A stretch of DNA of 64,000 nucleotides, taken from contig JAHLKF010000011.1 of the NCBI GenBank assembly GCA_025558075.1, forward strand, positions 248,001-312,000. Direction: 5' to 3'. Positions 9,994 through 21,838 of this stretch are shown in pieces. Source of the stretch: Gaertneriomyces semiglobifer. Taxonomy: Eukaryota > Chytridiomycota > Chytridiomycetes > Spizellomycetales > Spizellomycetaceae. The notes beneath the pieces were generated by a model that was given only the letters and a program-made list of their open reading frames with translations, was not told the DNA's origin and searched no databases. The position numbers and the translations under genes are program-made. Position 1 is the stretch's first letter; the number at the start of each line of letters is the position of its first letter.

Positions 9994-11488
9994 CTACACC
10001 TGCCCCAACTTCTTGTCCAGAATTAGATCTTCGGTATCGTCTTCCTCAAATTCCTCATCAACTCCTGCTTCCTGGTATTGTTGGTATTCGGATATCAAGT
10101 CACTCATATTGGATTCAGCCTCCGTGAATTCCATCTCGTCCATTCCTTCTGCCGTGTACCAATGTAAGAATGCTTTACGGCGGAACATTTGAACAAACTG
10201 GTCGCTGACACGCTTAAATATTTCGGAAATCGCAGTGGTATTGCCGACAAAAGTGCCGGAAAAGCGGAGGCCTCTAGGTGGAACGTCGCAAACTGGAGAG
10301 ATGAAGGAGTCAGTCGGGAATGAAAGAGTTTAAACGAGCCAACAGCTGCTACATACTGGCCGTCTTGATGTTGTGAGGAATCCACTCAACAAAATATGAT
10401 GAGTTCTTATTCTGATAAGTACTCATCTGCGTTTCCACTTCTTTGGTTGACATGTGCCCACGGAAAATGGCACTGACTGTCAAATATCGTCCGCGTCGTG
10501 GGTCACATGCGGCCATCATGTTGCGGGCATCAAACAATTGTGTTGTCAATTCGGTCACCGACAAGTTCTGGTACGCCTGGCTGCCCGCGGACACCAGTGG
10601 CGCAAACCCAGTCGTAAAGAAGTGGAGTCGAGGGAAGGGTACCATGTTGACCGCAAGTTTCCTTAGGTCAGCGTTGAGCTGGCCTGGGAAGCGGAAGCAA
10701 GTCGTTACACCGCTCATGACGGCAGACACAAGATGATTTAGGTCGCCGTAGGTTGGTGCAGTGACTTTCAAAGTACGCTGGCAGATATCATATAAAGCCT
10801 CATTGTCAATGCAGAAAGTCAGGTCAGAATTTTCAAGAAGCTGGTTCGTAGTAAGCGTGGCATTATACGGTTCTACCACCGTGTCGCTCACTTTTGGCGA
10901 AGGAGCGATGGAAAACGTCGCGATCATGCGGTCTGGAAATTCTTCCCTAACCTTAAGTACAAAAGCAGGTGAATAGCAATTTTAGAACACGATTCGGGGG
11001 CAGCATACCTTAGAAACAACTAAAGATCCTAAGCCACTTCCAGTCCCTCCACCCAGTGAATGAACCAACTGAAACCCTTGCAAACTATCACATCCTTCAG
11101 TCTGCTTCCTGACCACATCCAAGACGCTTTCAATCATTTCGGCTCCCTCCGTGTAATAACCCTTTGCCCAGTTATTCCCCGCTCCGGACTGACCATTGAT
11201 AAAGGAATCTGGATGGAACAACGCTCCATACCTAGAGCCGCGTATACTATCCATCGTGCCTGGCTCTAGATCAATCAAAACCGAACGTGGGACATATTTC
11301 CCTGCCGAACCCTCATCAAAGTAAACGCTGATGCGCTCAAGTCGCGTATCTGTGTGAACATCATGTTCCTCCGGAGCAAAGTGGCCAGTAGGATCGATAC
11401 AATGCTCATTGCTGATGACTTCCCAAAACTTGCTGCCAATCTGGTTGCCGGCCTGCCCGGCCTGTAGCGACACTATTTCACGCGGCAT
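9994..11488 (-). CDS. TUB2: Beta-tubulin, divergent copy
   Basis: Three exons (11009-11488, 10357-10951, 9994-10292) give 457 aa. The GTP-binding signature is SLGGGTGSG, and the family regions [23 protein letters not shown] and [12 protein letters not shown] are split over exons 2-3 as expected. Beta-tubulin polymerises with alpha-tubulin into spindle, cytoplasmic and, if present, axonemal microtubules. Oddities: it starts MPREIV instead of MREIV, has AGQAGNQ where AGQCGNQ is usual, and its C-terminal acidic tail is followed by a basic/hydrophobic end ([10 protein letters not shown]). These suggest a diverged paralogue and not the housekeeping copy. It is tail to tail with CDK1, 290 bp apart. 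Confidence 0.93.
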
Positions 11489-11961
11489 CTCTGCTTATCC
11501 CGTGGATCTTGATCAACACACACGGCTTCTTCGAAACTTGAATACTACTAGCTTTTTTGACCTATGTGGTCAGTTGTCCTTATGCGATGACAGCGCCACA
11601 TGTGGTTCGGTGAATTTCAAACTAACTTTAGCTTCGTCAGAAATAGCCGCAGAATGATCCGTTTGTTCTAAATTCTGCCATTGGTTTTCATCTAAAAACA
11701 CCCATTCACCGCCGTCCAGAATATTCGTTATCGATAATGGATTTCAACCTGAATTCGCATTATGTGGGCGAGTTATTTGAACATAACATAGTCGCTTGCT
11801 GGCGGTGGTTGCAATATCACCACTCCTCGGTAGCTTGATGCGCAACAGGAAGCGCAACTGCTCATGAGCCTCGTATATATAGACGCTTATTGTGCAGCCT
11901 TTTTTTCCAGTAGTACCTTGGTTGTGCCGTTGTACTTCTCAGATGAGTAGCATTCGGGCTC
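11489..11961. other. Divergent promoter region, beta-tubulin / XPB
   Basis: This 473-bp region between two oppositely oriented start codons has no supported reading frame. It should hold both promoters. A TATA-like run is present on the XPB side (11874-11881). Confidence 0.5.
11874..11881 (+). promoter_or_regulatory. TATA-like element upstream of XPB
   Basis: TATATATA occurs 80 nt before the XPB ATG (11962), a plausible core-promoter distance. No other element supports it. Confidence 0.35.
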
Positions 11962-14883
11962 ATGGACGCACCACGCCGAAGTCGCAGAAAGCGAGCGGCG
12001 GCTGAAGAGAACGATGATGATGATTATGAGGTCACGCAGTTGGCTCCTACTGCAGTAAAAACGCGTGGACCGAAGCGGAAGAAGAACGATGGCTCTGATG
12101 ACCGCGGCAGAAACAGCGACGACCACATCGGTCCAATAGAGGACCCACCTTTGATCACGATAGGGTCGTCAAACAATGCTCTTGATTCGCCGTCTGGGGA
12201 CGTAACCTCTGATCCCGAAGAAAGTGCTTTCTTTCCAGATGTTGAGCTTGAAGAGTTCGAAGACAGAATATCAGAAGTGTTTCAACGAGGAGATTTTGTC
12301 GACCTTCCGTTGAAGCCGGATCATTCACTACGACCATTGTGGGTTTGTGAAGACGGTCGTGTGATGCTGGAGGCGTTTTCGCCGATAGCTGAACATGCAC
12401 AAGATTTTCTGACCGCGATTTCCGAGCCCTTGACCCGGCCAACGCATGTTCACGAGTACCGACTAACGGAGTATTCGCTCTATGCTGCTGTCTCTGTGGG
12501 CCTTGAAACGGAGGGAATTATTGAAGTCCTCAACAGGCTGAGCAAGTGCCCGATTCCGAAATCAGTCGAGGATTTCATCAGAACACATACAACTTCATAC
12601 GCGAAAGCAAAGCTTGTGTTGAAGCAGAATAGGTATTGGGTTGAGAGCGCGGATGAAGGGGTACTACGTACATTACTGAACGATGGAGAGATTCGCGCCG
12701 CACGAATTTCTTTGGACAGCGAAGACGACAGCGATGGGTTGGTGACAGAACGCGCACCAGATGGTACCGGGTTTACCTTTGCAGGATTTGGTCGTACTAG
12801 ACACGAAGATGGTACAATCACCGCTGTCGCAGATGAGGTCCCCAATCCCCCCTCTCTCTCAAAGGACAACATTGAAGCTGCAAGATCAGGATTTTTTGTG
12901 GATCCGAATCTGCCACCTGCCGTTCCAAATCACAGTGACCTGTTAGAAGGGATCGATCTTTTTGAATTGTTTGCATATGACCCTGATGAGCAGGACATGC
13001 TGGATGACATTGAAGGCAATAATCAGAAGGAAGGGCCTGTTGGTGGGATTACGAACCAGCAAGAACAGTGCGATGGCATAACCGAAGAAGCTGAGACATC
13101 CGCTGTAGAGACTGCCGTAGGGCCTGAGCCATACGTCGAGGCTGTGATTACTGTGGACAACGGTGATGACGAGGTGGAGGCGGATGCGGAAAAATTAGTG
13201 CGCTCGTTCGAGGTAGAAAAGAGCTCAGTAGAAGTTGTTAAGAAGAGATGTAGTGAGCTATCGTTCCCGCTTCTGGAGGAGTACGACTTTCGACAAGACC
13301 AGAGTAACCCCGACCTCGAAATCGACCTTAAGTCTACCACCGTTCTCCGACAGTACCAGGAGAAAAGCTTAAGTAAACTCTTTGGAAACGGACGTGCTAG
13401 AAGCGGCATCATTGTGTTGCCATGTGGGGCGGGTAAAACGCTGGTCGGCGTCACTGCAGCGTGCACGATACGAAAAAGCTGTTTGGTGTTGTGCACCTCC
13501 AGTGTCTCAGTCGAGCAATGGCGGAGAGAATTCCGTACGTGGTCCACTGTGAAAGATGGACAGATAGCGAGGTTTACATCTCAGGATAAAGAAAAGTTTG
13601 CAGGTGATGCGGGTATTCTCATCAGCACGTATACCATGGTTACCTTTTCGGGAAAGCGCGCGTACGATGCTCAACAACTGATGGACTTTATTGCCTCTCG
13701 CGAGTGGGGGTTTTTGTTGCTCGATGAGGTGCACGTGGTACCAGCAGATATGTTCCGCAAAGTGTTGACAATTGTCGCCGCTCATGCGAAGTTAGGTCTC
13801 ACTGCCACGCTTGTGAGAGAGGATGATAAGATAGGGAACTTGAATTACTTAATTGGGCCAAAGCTATATGAGGCCAACTGGATGGATCTTGCGAGGAAAG
13901 GCCACATTGCGAATGTGCAATGTGCGGAAGTGTGGTGCCCGATGACTACCGAGTTTTACCGAGAGTATCTCAGAGAGAAGTCAAGGAAACGGCAACTTCT
14001 TTATGCGATGAACCCACGCAAGTTACAGTCATGCCAATATTTGATCAATTATCACGAAGCACGTGGAGACAAGACCATTGTATTTTCAGATAATGTGTTT
14101 GCTCTTAAGGTAGGTTGTTTTAGTACCAGGAGTGAGGGTTCATCAGATCCTAAATCGTGCGAGTAGCATTACGCAACCATGCTCAATAAGCCATATATTT
14201 ATGGCGGAACAAGTCCGGTGGAGCGACTCCGCATCTTACAACAATTCCAGTACAACCCTACCATAAATACCATTTTCCTAAGCAAAGTTGGTGATACTTC
14301 AATCGATATACCAGAGGCGACATGCTTGATTCAAGTGTCAAGTCATTATGGAAGCCGCCGTCAAGAAGCGCAAAGACTGGGCAGGATCTTGCGTGCAAAG
14401 CGGAGGACCGATGATGGAATCAACGCGTATTTCTACTCTTTGGTGTCGCGTGATACAGAGGAGGTATATTACTCCAGCAAGAGACAGCAGTTCCTGATTG
14501 ATCAAGGATATCAGTTCAAAGTGAGTGCCCGCGTAGGCAACAGTCAGATCCTGAACGGTGACCTAACTGGAGGAATTTAGGTCATCACCCAGCTGGAAGG
14601 AATTGAAAGCATTCCTGATTTGGTGTATCCCACTCGAGCAGCGCAATTGGAATTGCTCAGCACTGTCCTTGTTTCTACCGACACGGATGAAGAGGATATT
14701 CTTCCAGCAGATGATGTGTCACGATTTGCCGACGAACGTTCTAACCTGGAGGCGCAAGTCGTACGCAGGAGTGGTACGATGCAATCATTATCAGGAGGAG
14801 ATTCCATGGCATACTATGAGTATGCGAAAACGTCATCCAATTGGCTTTTCGGTAAAGGGCGCCGGAAATGGAGGGCGTCGTAG
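11962..14883 (+). CDS. SSL2: TFIIH 3'-5' DNA translocase XPB/Ssl2
   Basis: Three exons (11962-14109, 14167-14520, 14581-14883) give 934 aa. XPB is the DNA translocase of TFIIH, opening promoters for RNA polymerase II and acting in nucleotide excision repair. Visible motifs are Walker A (LPCGAGKT), the DEVH box ([10 protein letters not shown]), the RED motif (LVRED), helicase motif V region [13 protein letters not shown] and motif [17 protein letters not shown]. The N-terminal damage-recognition domain precedes the helicase core. The first ~100 residues and a stretch around 290-430 are acidic and low-complexity, which explains the greater length than the ~780-aa human protein. Family assignment is certain. 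Confidence 0.97.
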
Positions 14884-14914
14884 CGAAATAAAGCTTTTGA
14901 GACCCAAGGGCGGA

Positions 14915-16582
14915 CTACGTCCCTTCACTGCGTCCGCCCGATGATGCGTAATTCTCCCCTCTTTCCAGTAATTCTTGGAAGTAGTCCCACAGGCGCGCAA
15001 CCACGCGATGTTCTTTAAGAAATTCCATGCAGTCTTCAGCAGTTGCATCACTTTTCCCTTCCAGTATTCCTTCTACTTCGTCGTTCACCTCGCTGGCCAG
15101 GTAAATTTTGTAGTGGTAAAGGTCATGGTATAGCTTGGATCTAGCACAGCAAAATCGGCCTAGTACGTATTCAATACCTTCTCCCGCTGGTTCGCGTCGC
15201 TTACTTTTCAGCGTATGCCGGTCATATGGCCGACCACTGATGAATACTTTCCGCGTTGCAGGATGGTTAGTTCTGCGGCAAGCTTCACAATCACCATACA
15301 AGCCGCCATCCACGATGCACCATTCGTAGTGAGGGTATTTCTCAATTGTTGCGCGAAAGTCTGGTTGCCACGCTTCTGAACTGACCAACGAGAACCGAAA
15401 TCCCTCTATCCGGTCATCCAAGGATCGAATGTTGTGTATGTAGCGAGCATCGTTGGTTTCGTAGACTTTTTTCCCGAAATTTCGGTTCAGCGCGATCTTC
15501 ACAAAAAATAGGATGAGAACATTAAATGAGTCTTTAAGCGTCGCGGATGCCAATTTGAACTCTTGCGGCAACTCAATGCTCTCCTCCGTGTCATTAGGAT
15601 CCTGATCCACAATGAAGTCCTCTAAATCACTGTCAGGCTCTTCGTTATCATCGGCGGGTGAGAAGTCATCACCGTCATTCTGACCCCAGAAAGGGTGCGC
15701 GAGCACCGTCCTCGGAGCTCGACGATGGATGGCTCGAGACGGCTCTGGCAGCTCATCGTCCGATTCGACATCGACAATCCCATCGGAATCAAAGTTGAAT
15801 TCGATATCAGATTCTTGACTGCCCTCTTCGCTGAATGCTTCCAAATCAGATTGCTCGTGTGGATGACCGTCTTTGCGCGCTTTGAACTGCTTCATCGCCT
15901 CCTTGAACTTGCTCGGTCGCCGCACTCGATTCCTAAATGCATCCGCGTCCAAGTGAAGATCATCTTCTACATCGTCATCAGGAGCGATCGACTTGCTGGG
16001 CAGCGTCTCAGCGCCCTTTCCACTAGGGACAGACGTCGTCACCACGGGTGTATCCTCGTCACTTTCATCAACTATGAGCCTGCGGCTCTTTGCCGGCCTC
16101 ACTTCATCGTCGCTATCTTGTTCAAGTTCCTCGGCTGCTTCTAACTCATCCTCACTGTCCCCAAGAATTTTGTTTCTTTTAAGCTTCATGCGTGCAGAGG
16201 TAATTGGGGCGTCATCATCCGAGTCTATCTCATCAGCAACCTGGGAGCTTCGCTTGCGCTTTGCGCTATGCGAAGGCTGTGGAGAATCTAGATCATCATC
16301 CAATGTGATAATGAGTCCTTTGGATTGCTGGGTTGGTTTACTAGTAGCTTTTGCGCCATTTTGGTTATCGCTGTCGGCTTCAGATTTCCACCCGGCAGTT
16401 GCTCCTTTATGGAATCGCTTTGGACTAGGCGGTATCTCAACCGATATATAAGTCTCTCGAAACTTCCTGGTTGTGGGCGTCGTGGGATGTGAAGTGATTG
16501 GATCCGGGGATGTCAGTCGCTCGGTCATTCCGGGGGGCGTCGTTCGGTTCGTCCGCCGGGTACCAATGACCCAGTTATCCAT
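14915..16582 (-). CDS. DUF4211 domain protein, nuclear-type
   Basis: Single exon, 555 aa, ATG at 16582. The first ~330 residues are disordered, with acidic SDDE clusters and basic K/R patches (KRKRSS, KSRRL) that look like nuclear localisation signals. The C-terminal ~200 residues carry a DUF4211-like domain with conserved Cys pairs (DCEACRR, GRFCCARSK) and aromatic/His positions (HDLYHYKIYL), suggestive of a zinc-binding fold. The molecular function of this fungal family is not established. It is head to head with ARP6, with 133 bp between start codons, so the two may share a promoter. A chromatin role is a guess from that neighbour. Confidence 0.82.
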   Translation of the reverse strand: MDNWVIGTRRTNRTTPPGMTERLTSPDPITSHPTTPTTRKFRETYISVEIPPSPKRFHKGATAGWKSEADSDNQNGAKATSKPTQQSKGLIITLDDDLDSPQPSHSAKRKRSSQVADEIDSDDDAPITSARMKLKRNKILGDSEDELEAAEELEQDSDDEVRPAKSRRLIVDESDEDTPVVTTSVPSGKGAETLPSKSIAPDDDVEDDLHLDADAFRNRVRRPSKFKEAMKQFKARKDGHPHEQSDLEAFSEEGSQESDIEFNFDSDGIVDVESDDELPEPSRAIHRRAPRTVLAHPFWGQNDGDDFSPADDNEEPDSDLEDFIVDQDPNDTEESIELPQEFKLASATLKDSFNVLILFFVKIALNRNFGKKVYETNDARYIHNIRSLDDRIEGFRFSLVSSEAWQPDFRATIEKYPHYEWCIVDGGLYGDCEACRRTNHPATRKVFISGRPYDRHTLKSKRREPAGEGIEYVLGRFCCARSKLYHDLYHYKIYLASEVNDEVEGILEGKSDATAEDCMEFLKEHRVVARLWDYFQELLERGENYASSGGRSEGT

Positions 16583-16715
16583 CTGCTTTTGAATGTTTTG
16601 GCTAAAATATCAAGAAATCGCTGTATCTGACATAGCCGTTGCCTGTCAAGCGCAGGTGTTTTGACGGCAAACACGATCTCGTTCTTTTTGGCCATTTTGG
16701 GTGACCCTCCGCAAG

Positions 16716-18239
16716 ATGACTCGCCGAACCTTGGTAATAGACAACGGAGCGTACTCCACAAAGGCAGGGTACGCAGACGATGTCACTTCTCTGAGGTGTG
16801 ATTACCTGACAGTACTTCGTTGTGTATCTCATCTCTGATAACGGACCACAGAGTTGCACGGAACTCTATAGCCAAAAGTAAAGTCACGAAGCGCACATTC
16901 ATCGGCGATGAACTCTCAGATTGCACCGAGTTTTCGGGGTTAATGCTGCGAACTCCGTTCGAAAGGGGGTATCTTACGACCTGGGAGACACAGCGAACTT
17001 TATGGCAGAGACTTCTATCAGAAGACGTCCTCCATTGCGAGCCAACGGAACACACTCTCTTACTGACGGAGCCGTGTTTTAACCTGCCAAACATACAGCA
17101 GCAGTATGATGAGATTGTCTTTGAGGAGTTTTCGTTCGCGGCGTATAACCGCTCTTGCGGTTCGTGATGGGATCTTGTTCATGTGCTGCAACGGATCCTG
17201 ATAATGTTCCACAGCGCCTTTCTTGTGCAGCTTCGCCGACCCATCAGCGTCCTCAGAATGCACCTTAGTGGTTGATTCTGGCTACTCATTTACGCACATT
17301 GTCCCAATATGCAATGGAAAGGTCATTTGGAAGGCCGTCAGGAGGATCGACGTTGGAGGCAAGTTGTTGACAAATCAACTCAAAGAGCTGATATCATTCC
17401 GGCAATGGAATATGATGGACGAGGTTTACTTGGTCAACCATATCAAGGAATTATGTTGTTACGTTTCGGAGCGGTTTGACGAAGAGCTGGAGATCTGCAA
17501 GTGAGTAAGGCTGCACCAGCACGTGCAGAATCCTTTGCTAAGTCCTTTCGCAGGCGCAATCCGAACAATAATGACATCCGAGTAGAATACGTTCTTCCCG
17601 ACCAGACTGGTCATTCCCACGGCTTTATTCGCGTAAGAATTATCTAGCTATCATTGCCCTCAGATAAAACACGGACTCACGCACTCTGTCCTGCGCAGGC
17701 GAAAGACGCCAAGCCGGAGGAAGATGAGCAGGTCTTGAGAATGAACAGCGAACGCTTCACTATACCAGAGATTTTATTCCATCCGAGTGATATCGGTTGG
17801 TTGCCGATTGCAACTTTTCGGCAGGCGGCAGATAGCTAATACTCGACACAGGTATAACCCAGGCTGGCATAGCGGAAGCAGTGATTGAGGCAGTTGAGGC
17901 CACACAGGGGTCGTATCATGCGTTATTTTACAGCAACATCATGTTGGTCGGCGGGAACGCGTGTTTGAAAGGAATTCGGGAGCGTCTGTAAGTTCCTCGT
18001 CTACACTGATCGTAGCTCCGCAGGCCTTTGACATTTCCTTTAGCGAACGTGAGCTGCGGGCGCTGGCACCATCAGATTACGAGATTCGCATACTGGATGT
18101 GCCGGATCCTGCGAGTTGTGCGTGGTATGGTGGTGCAGCCTGGGCCAGCCAACCGAACTTTGAGGGAAGATGCGTTTCTCGAGAGGAGTACCTTGAGCAT
18201 GGAACGAATATCTGCACTGCACGATTTCAGGCCGATTGA
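16716..18239 (+). CDS. ARP6: Actin-related protein Arp6
   Basis: Seven exons (16716-16795, 16852-17159, 17215-17500, 17554-17632, 17699-17795, 17852-17987, 18044-18239) give 393 aa. The actin-fold signatures are in order: [15 protein letters not shown] at the N-terminus, [13 protein letters not shown] for the second phosphate loop, [19 protein letters not shown], and [16 protein letters not shown]. Their spelling matches Arp6 rather than actin or other Arps. Arp6 is a subunit of the SWR1 complex, which puts H2A.Z into nucleosomes. The last acceptor is the CTTTAG at 18041-18043; the nearer GCAG would break the frame. Confidence 0.94.
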
Positions 18240-18373
18240 CAAACGCACATTTGTCACAGGGGCGTAATGCACTCTGGTAACAGTGACCTTTGTATTTACA
18301 ATAGACGAGATAAGAAATTACCAGCTTTCTTCTCCTCTTCTCCACTTTCAAATGCTTCGCGTGTAGCGAAAAA

Positions 18374-18994
18374 TCAAGGGCGTGCGGGGTCAAGGCCTCG
18401 CTGAGTCTGTTTCAACCTTTCGAGGACGTGGACTAAGCCCTTTGAACTCCTCATGGCATTGTCCTTGAATTTGGTTATTCCAAATCCTTCAATCTTCGCC
18501 TTTATAGGAGCCCAGCCGGTATTGGATATAATGCGAACGTCGGAGCGCACATCCGTCCAGTCAGCACGATTTGGGTGCCGCTTGAAGATCTGCGTTTCTT
18601 CGACCAGCATGAGTTTGGTATGGGACAAGTTGCGGGTGACTGTAGTCATAACACCCGCTTTGGGATCAACGGTCGACGTTTCCAAAATGAAAGCATCCCG
18701 GACGTTGAACAGCTGTTTTCACAGAAATCCATTGATTAATTCTCAATATTTGACACGGAAGCAAAACGAACGTCAACGGCCGCATACCGATTTTCCCCAT
18801 TTGGGCAAATGTCCTTTCTTCAAGAACAAGCGCGTTGTAGTTAACACACCGGTATCAGGATCGACACTGCGGTCGATGACATCCGCGGACAACACATGCG
18901 AGGCAAAGGGGTTCGGGTATTTTTGCCAAACGGCCTGCGTGACGCTGGCCCAGTTATGTTGATACGCAGAGCTCAGCGAAATGAATTTCACCAT
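18374..18994 (-). CDS. PRELI/MSF1 domain protein (Ups1/PRELID-like)
   Basis: Two exons (18788-18994 and 18374-18712) give 181 aa, the usual size for this family. The N-terminal half has the PRELI hallmarks WQKYPNPFASHVLSADVI and DPDTGVLTTTRLF; the second half has VTRNLSHTKLMLVEE and GFGITKFKDNA. Ups/PRELID proteins act in the mitochondrial intermembrane space with Mdm35/TRIAP1 and carry phosphatidic acid or phosphatidylserine between the membranes for cardiolipin and PE synthesis. Whether this is Ups1-type or Ups2/3-type cannot be decided here. Confidence 0.9.
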
Positions 18995-19765
18995 GTCGAG
19001 GTGGGAGCGAACAAATGCTGTGCTTAATCAACGAAGGCGGTGGCGATAGGTAGAGAAGGGGAACTCTGGGCGGTGCTGACGAGCGTGGACGGAGGATATA
19101 TTCTGTGTATAACCCCTCAACTCGAGCTCCCCCCGTCAGGTTCAAACTGCTCTGAAGCACACTATAGCGCTCACGACTGTTTTTTTCGCTGTGTACAAAA
19201 AGCCTTACCTTAACCAAAGCGCATCAACACCGGTGAGCACAACAACGAACCTCACCTCGAAATATATATAGTGCCACACAAGCAAATTCACCTTGCTAGA
19301 TAGCCGGTCACCCTGCCGGTGCAGCTTGCCTGCCTGCCCGTCCGCTATTCTGTCGATGGAACACTGCCCTTCTTCGATCAATAGTAAGCTGGCCCGTTTT
19401 CCACAGCCTCGCAATGCAGCCTCCGTTTTTGGACCGAGGGGATCTTTTTGGAAGAGTCACTCGAGGTGAAGTGGAGTGACCTTTCAGCTGATGTAAGCGA
19501 ATCCGCTTATGTCATGGTTTAAGTCATCCTCATGACTGTGCCATCCACTCGGGGAACGCGTGCGGCCGGGTGTGTTGTTGTTGTGAGGTGTGTGTCCAGA
19601 GATCCCATCTTCTTATCAAGCCACTTAAAATTACTTTGAGACAGGTTTTTATTTTCGCCTCTCAACTTGCTGCCGTTGACAGCATCAGTACGGAAATAGC
19701 TGTCGCAGCTCGACTCCCAAGTTTGCCTTTCCAGCGCTCTTCCTCCTGACGTACATCTCATCACA
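18995..19765. other. Divergent intergenic, Ups / carrier
   Basis: 771 bp between two start codons on opposite strands. No convincing coding frame is present; the small frames overlap AT-rich and repetitive stretches. An AATATATATA run lies at 19260-19270. Confidence 0.45.
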
Positions 19766-20974
19766 ATGGCTGCTACACCAAAGATCGGTGAGCAACAGGC
19801 GGCAAATGGCATTTGCAGGATCATGCAGCTCACAGGAACTCTCTTCATTATTTAGCAGAGAAGCCTCTGCCTATGCATTATAGCTTGGCTGCCGGTGCCA
19901 TTGCTGGTGTCACCGAGATCCTTGCTATGTATCCGCTTGATGGTGCGTCTCTCTGTGATTCGAAACCGCGCGCGATCGAGTTCTTATTCAGGTTGTCGCT
20001 GTCATTTATTAGTGGTGAAGACCAGGTTTCAACTGCAAGTGGGACATGGGGAGAAAAACTCCATCTTTGGTTCATTCAAGCAGATTGTGAAGTCGGAAGG
20101 GTGGGCACGCATGTGGCGCGAAGAGCACGTATGAGATCACTCATTGTATATTAGCCCAGCTGCGCTGTACAGAGGCATTCTGCCGCCAATCATGGTTGAG
20201 GCGCCGAAGCGTGCCATCAAGTTTGGCGCAAACGATGCGGTGGGTGGGCGTTGAGATGGAAACGTTCTCGATTTATGGATGTGCTGACACGCGGAAATCC
20301 TCTCAGTACAAGCGGCTCTATCAGTCTAAATTTGGATTTAGAGATAGCCAAGGATTGGCTGTTTTGACGGGTGTCAGTGCAGGAGCTACGGAGGCGCTTG
20401 TGGTCGTGTCCTTTGACTTGATTAAAATTCGTTTGCAAGACAAGGCAAACGCTGGAAAGTACAAGAATACTATGCATTGTGTCTCCACAATCATGAAGGA
20501 GGAAGGTATCAGGGGCTTTTTCAAAGGTCTTGAATCGACAGTGTGGCGACACGCAATGTGGAACGGAGGTTACTTTGGTGTCATCAAATCGGTCCGGACC
20601 GCCCTCCCAGAGCCAGAGACACATCAAGGCCTTCTATTAAAGAACTTTACCTGCGGTACGATTGGAGGTACAGTTGGGACTCTTCTGAACGTAAGTACGC
20701 TGCATGTCCTTTTACCACCGGTTGGTGTTATCTCACATCACAACTTGCTCGCTTCATATAGACTCCATTCGACGTCGTTAAGACCAGGGTACAGTCGCAA
20801 GTGCATCCACCGTACAAGTACGGCTGGGCGTTCCCTGCTATTGCGAAAATCGCACGAGAAGAAGGGGCGCGGGCGCTCTACAAAGGTTTCGTCCCCAAGG
20901 TGCTCCGACTTGGACCGGGAGGAGGAATCTTGCTCGTTGTGTATGATTTCGTCACCGGATACATGAGAAAGTAG
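19766..20974 (+). CDS. ODC1: Mitochondrial 2-oxodicarboxylate carrier (SLC25)
   Basis: Six exons (19766-19787, 19856-19942, 20013-20100, 20155-20239, 20307-20690, 20762-20974) give 292 aa. Three tandem carrier repeats are visible, each with its P-x-D/E-x-x-K/R signature: YPLDVVKTR, SFDLIKIR and TPFDVVKTR. The pieces LPPIMVEAPKRAIKF, ESTVWRHAMWNGGYFGV and GTIGGTVGTLLNTPFD match the Odc1/SLC25A21 group, which exchanges 2-oxoadipate and 2-oxoglutarate across the inner membrane. The donor after exon 3 is at 20101; the more obvious GTATGAG downstream would leave an impossibly short intron. Confidence 0.94.
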
Positions 20975-21437
20975 GTTCACTAAACTGTCACAGCTCAGCC
21001 ACCTCTTCTCTGACAGATATTCGTCATCTTAGGAATTGGATGTGAGGGCGCTCGACTGAAGCAAGGACGTTCTTGACCCTTGCCCGCATAGGTCATGTTA
21101 CCGGCCCATGATGAAGCGCTGCACTTCCCATTTCTATGTTATTGGCCCATGTATATCTGCATCACTGATTCTGTGACGTTGTCCGTACCCCTCGCGCTCA
21201 CCTCGACATAAGGCGGACACATGCATGTACCTTAATTTTGTATATATAGAATGACAATGGTGCGCTGGCTGAGCCTACTCTAAACGACAAGGTGAAATGA
21301 ATGTCCAAACTGAATACTATGTTACAAATAAAGTTGATTCCAAGCGGAGACAATGGAACTGGGTTCACATCAGGCCACCCAGCGGGTCATGGATGGTGCA
21401 CTCTCCACGGTTCCGGTGATGAAGCGTAATCAGGCGT
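20975..21437. other. Convergent intergenic, carrier / Spo12-like
   Basis: 463 bp of 3' flanks of two convergent genes. It contains an AATAAA at about 21327-21332 that could serve as a polyadenylation signal for the carrier, and no supported gene. Confidence 0.4.
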
Positions 21438-21838
21438 CTAGGCCTTCTTGTTTTGCTCTGAGGCAGCCTCTGAAAGTTTGTCCGCAAGTGACTTTGGCTT
21501 AATTCTACAAATAAGACAGTCAGTATCCGTTGAATCTCCTCATACCAAGACAGCAACGAACTTACTTGTTCAAGAGATGGCTCCTCTTGGCTTCCACTTT
21601 CTTGGTTGCAGGTGACATCATGTTGTCGGTAGGACTTCTAAACTGACTGGTACGGCAAAGACAAGATCAGTACGCGTGATGGCCGAAGCTACACTGGACG
21701 CTCTTACCCTCCCATCGAATGGAACTTGCCGAGTGGGTGTTTGCTGGAAAACTGTGGTGGCCGTTTTTCAGATGGCTGTGATTCGCCTTGTTTTTGTTGC
21801 GACTGCTCCTCGATCGGATCTGGCTTGCCGGATAGCAT
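21438..21838 (-). CDS. Spo12-like small protein
   Basis: Three exons (21708-21838, 21566-21646, 21438-21504) give 92 aa, too small and too split to show as one frame. The core RSPTDNMMSP followed by K-V-E-A-K and LLNKIKPKSL resembles the Spo12/Bns1 motif (F-x-SPTD-x-x-x-SP-x-x-x-K). Yeast Spo12 promotes mitotic exit and meiosis through the FEAR pathway, and its SPTD/SP motif is phosphorylated by Cdk. Both Ser-Pro/Thr-Asp positions are kept here. The rest is charged and probably disordered. The gene model is supported by matching phases at both introns; the family call is from the motif alone. Confidence 0.66.

Noticed and set aside
20101..20154. Donor GTATGAG at about 20129 for the carrier's third intron
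   Set aside because: It would leave an intron of about 26 nt and break the carrier repeat; the donor at 20101 restores the conserved SEG-P-A-A-L-Y-R-G segment.
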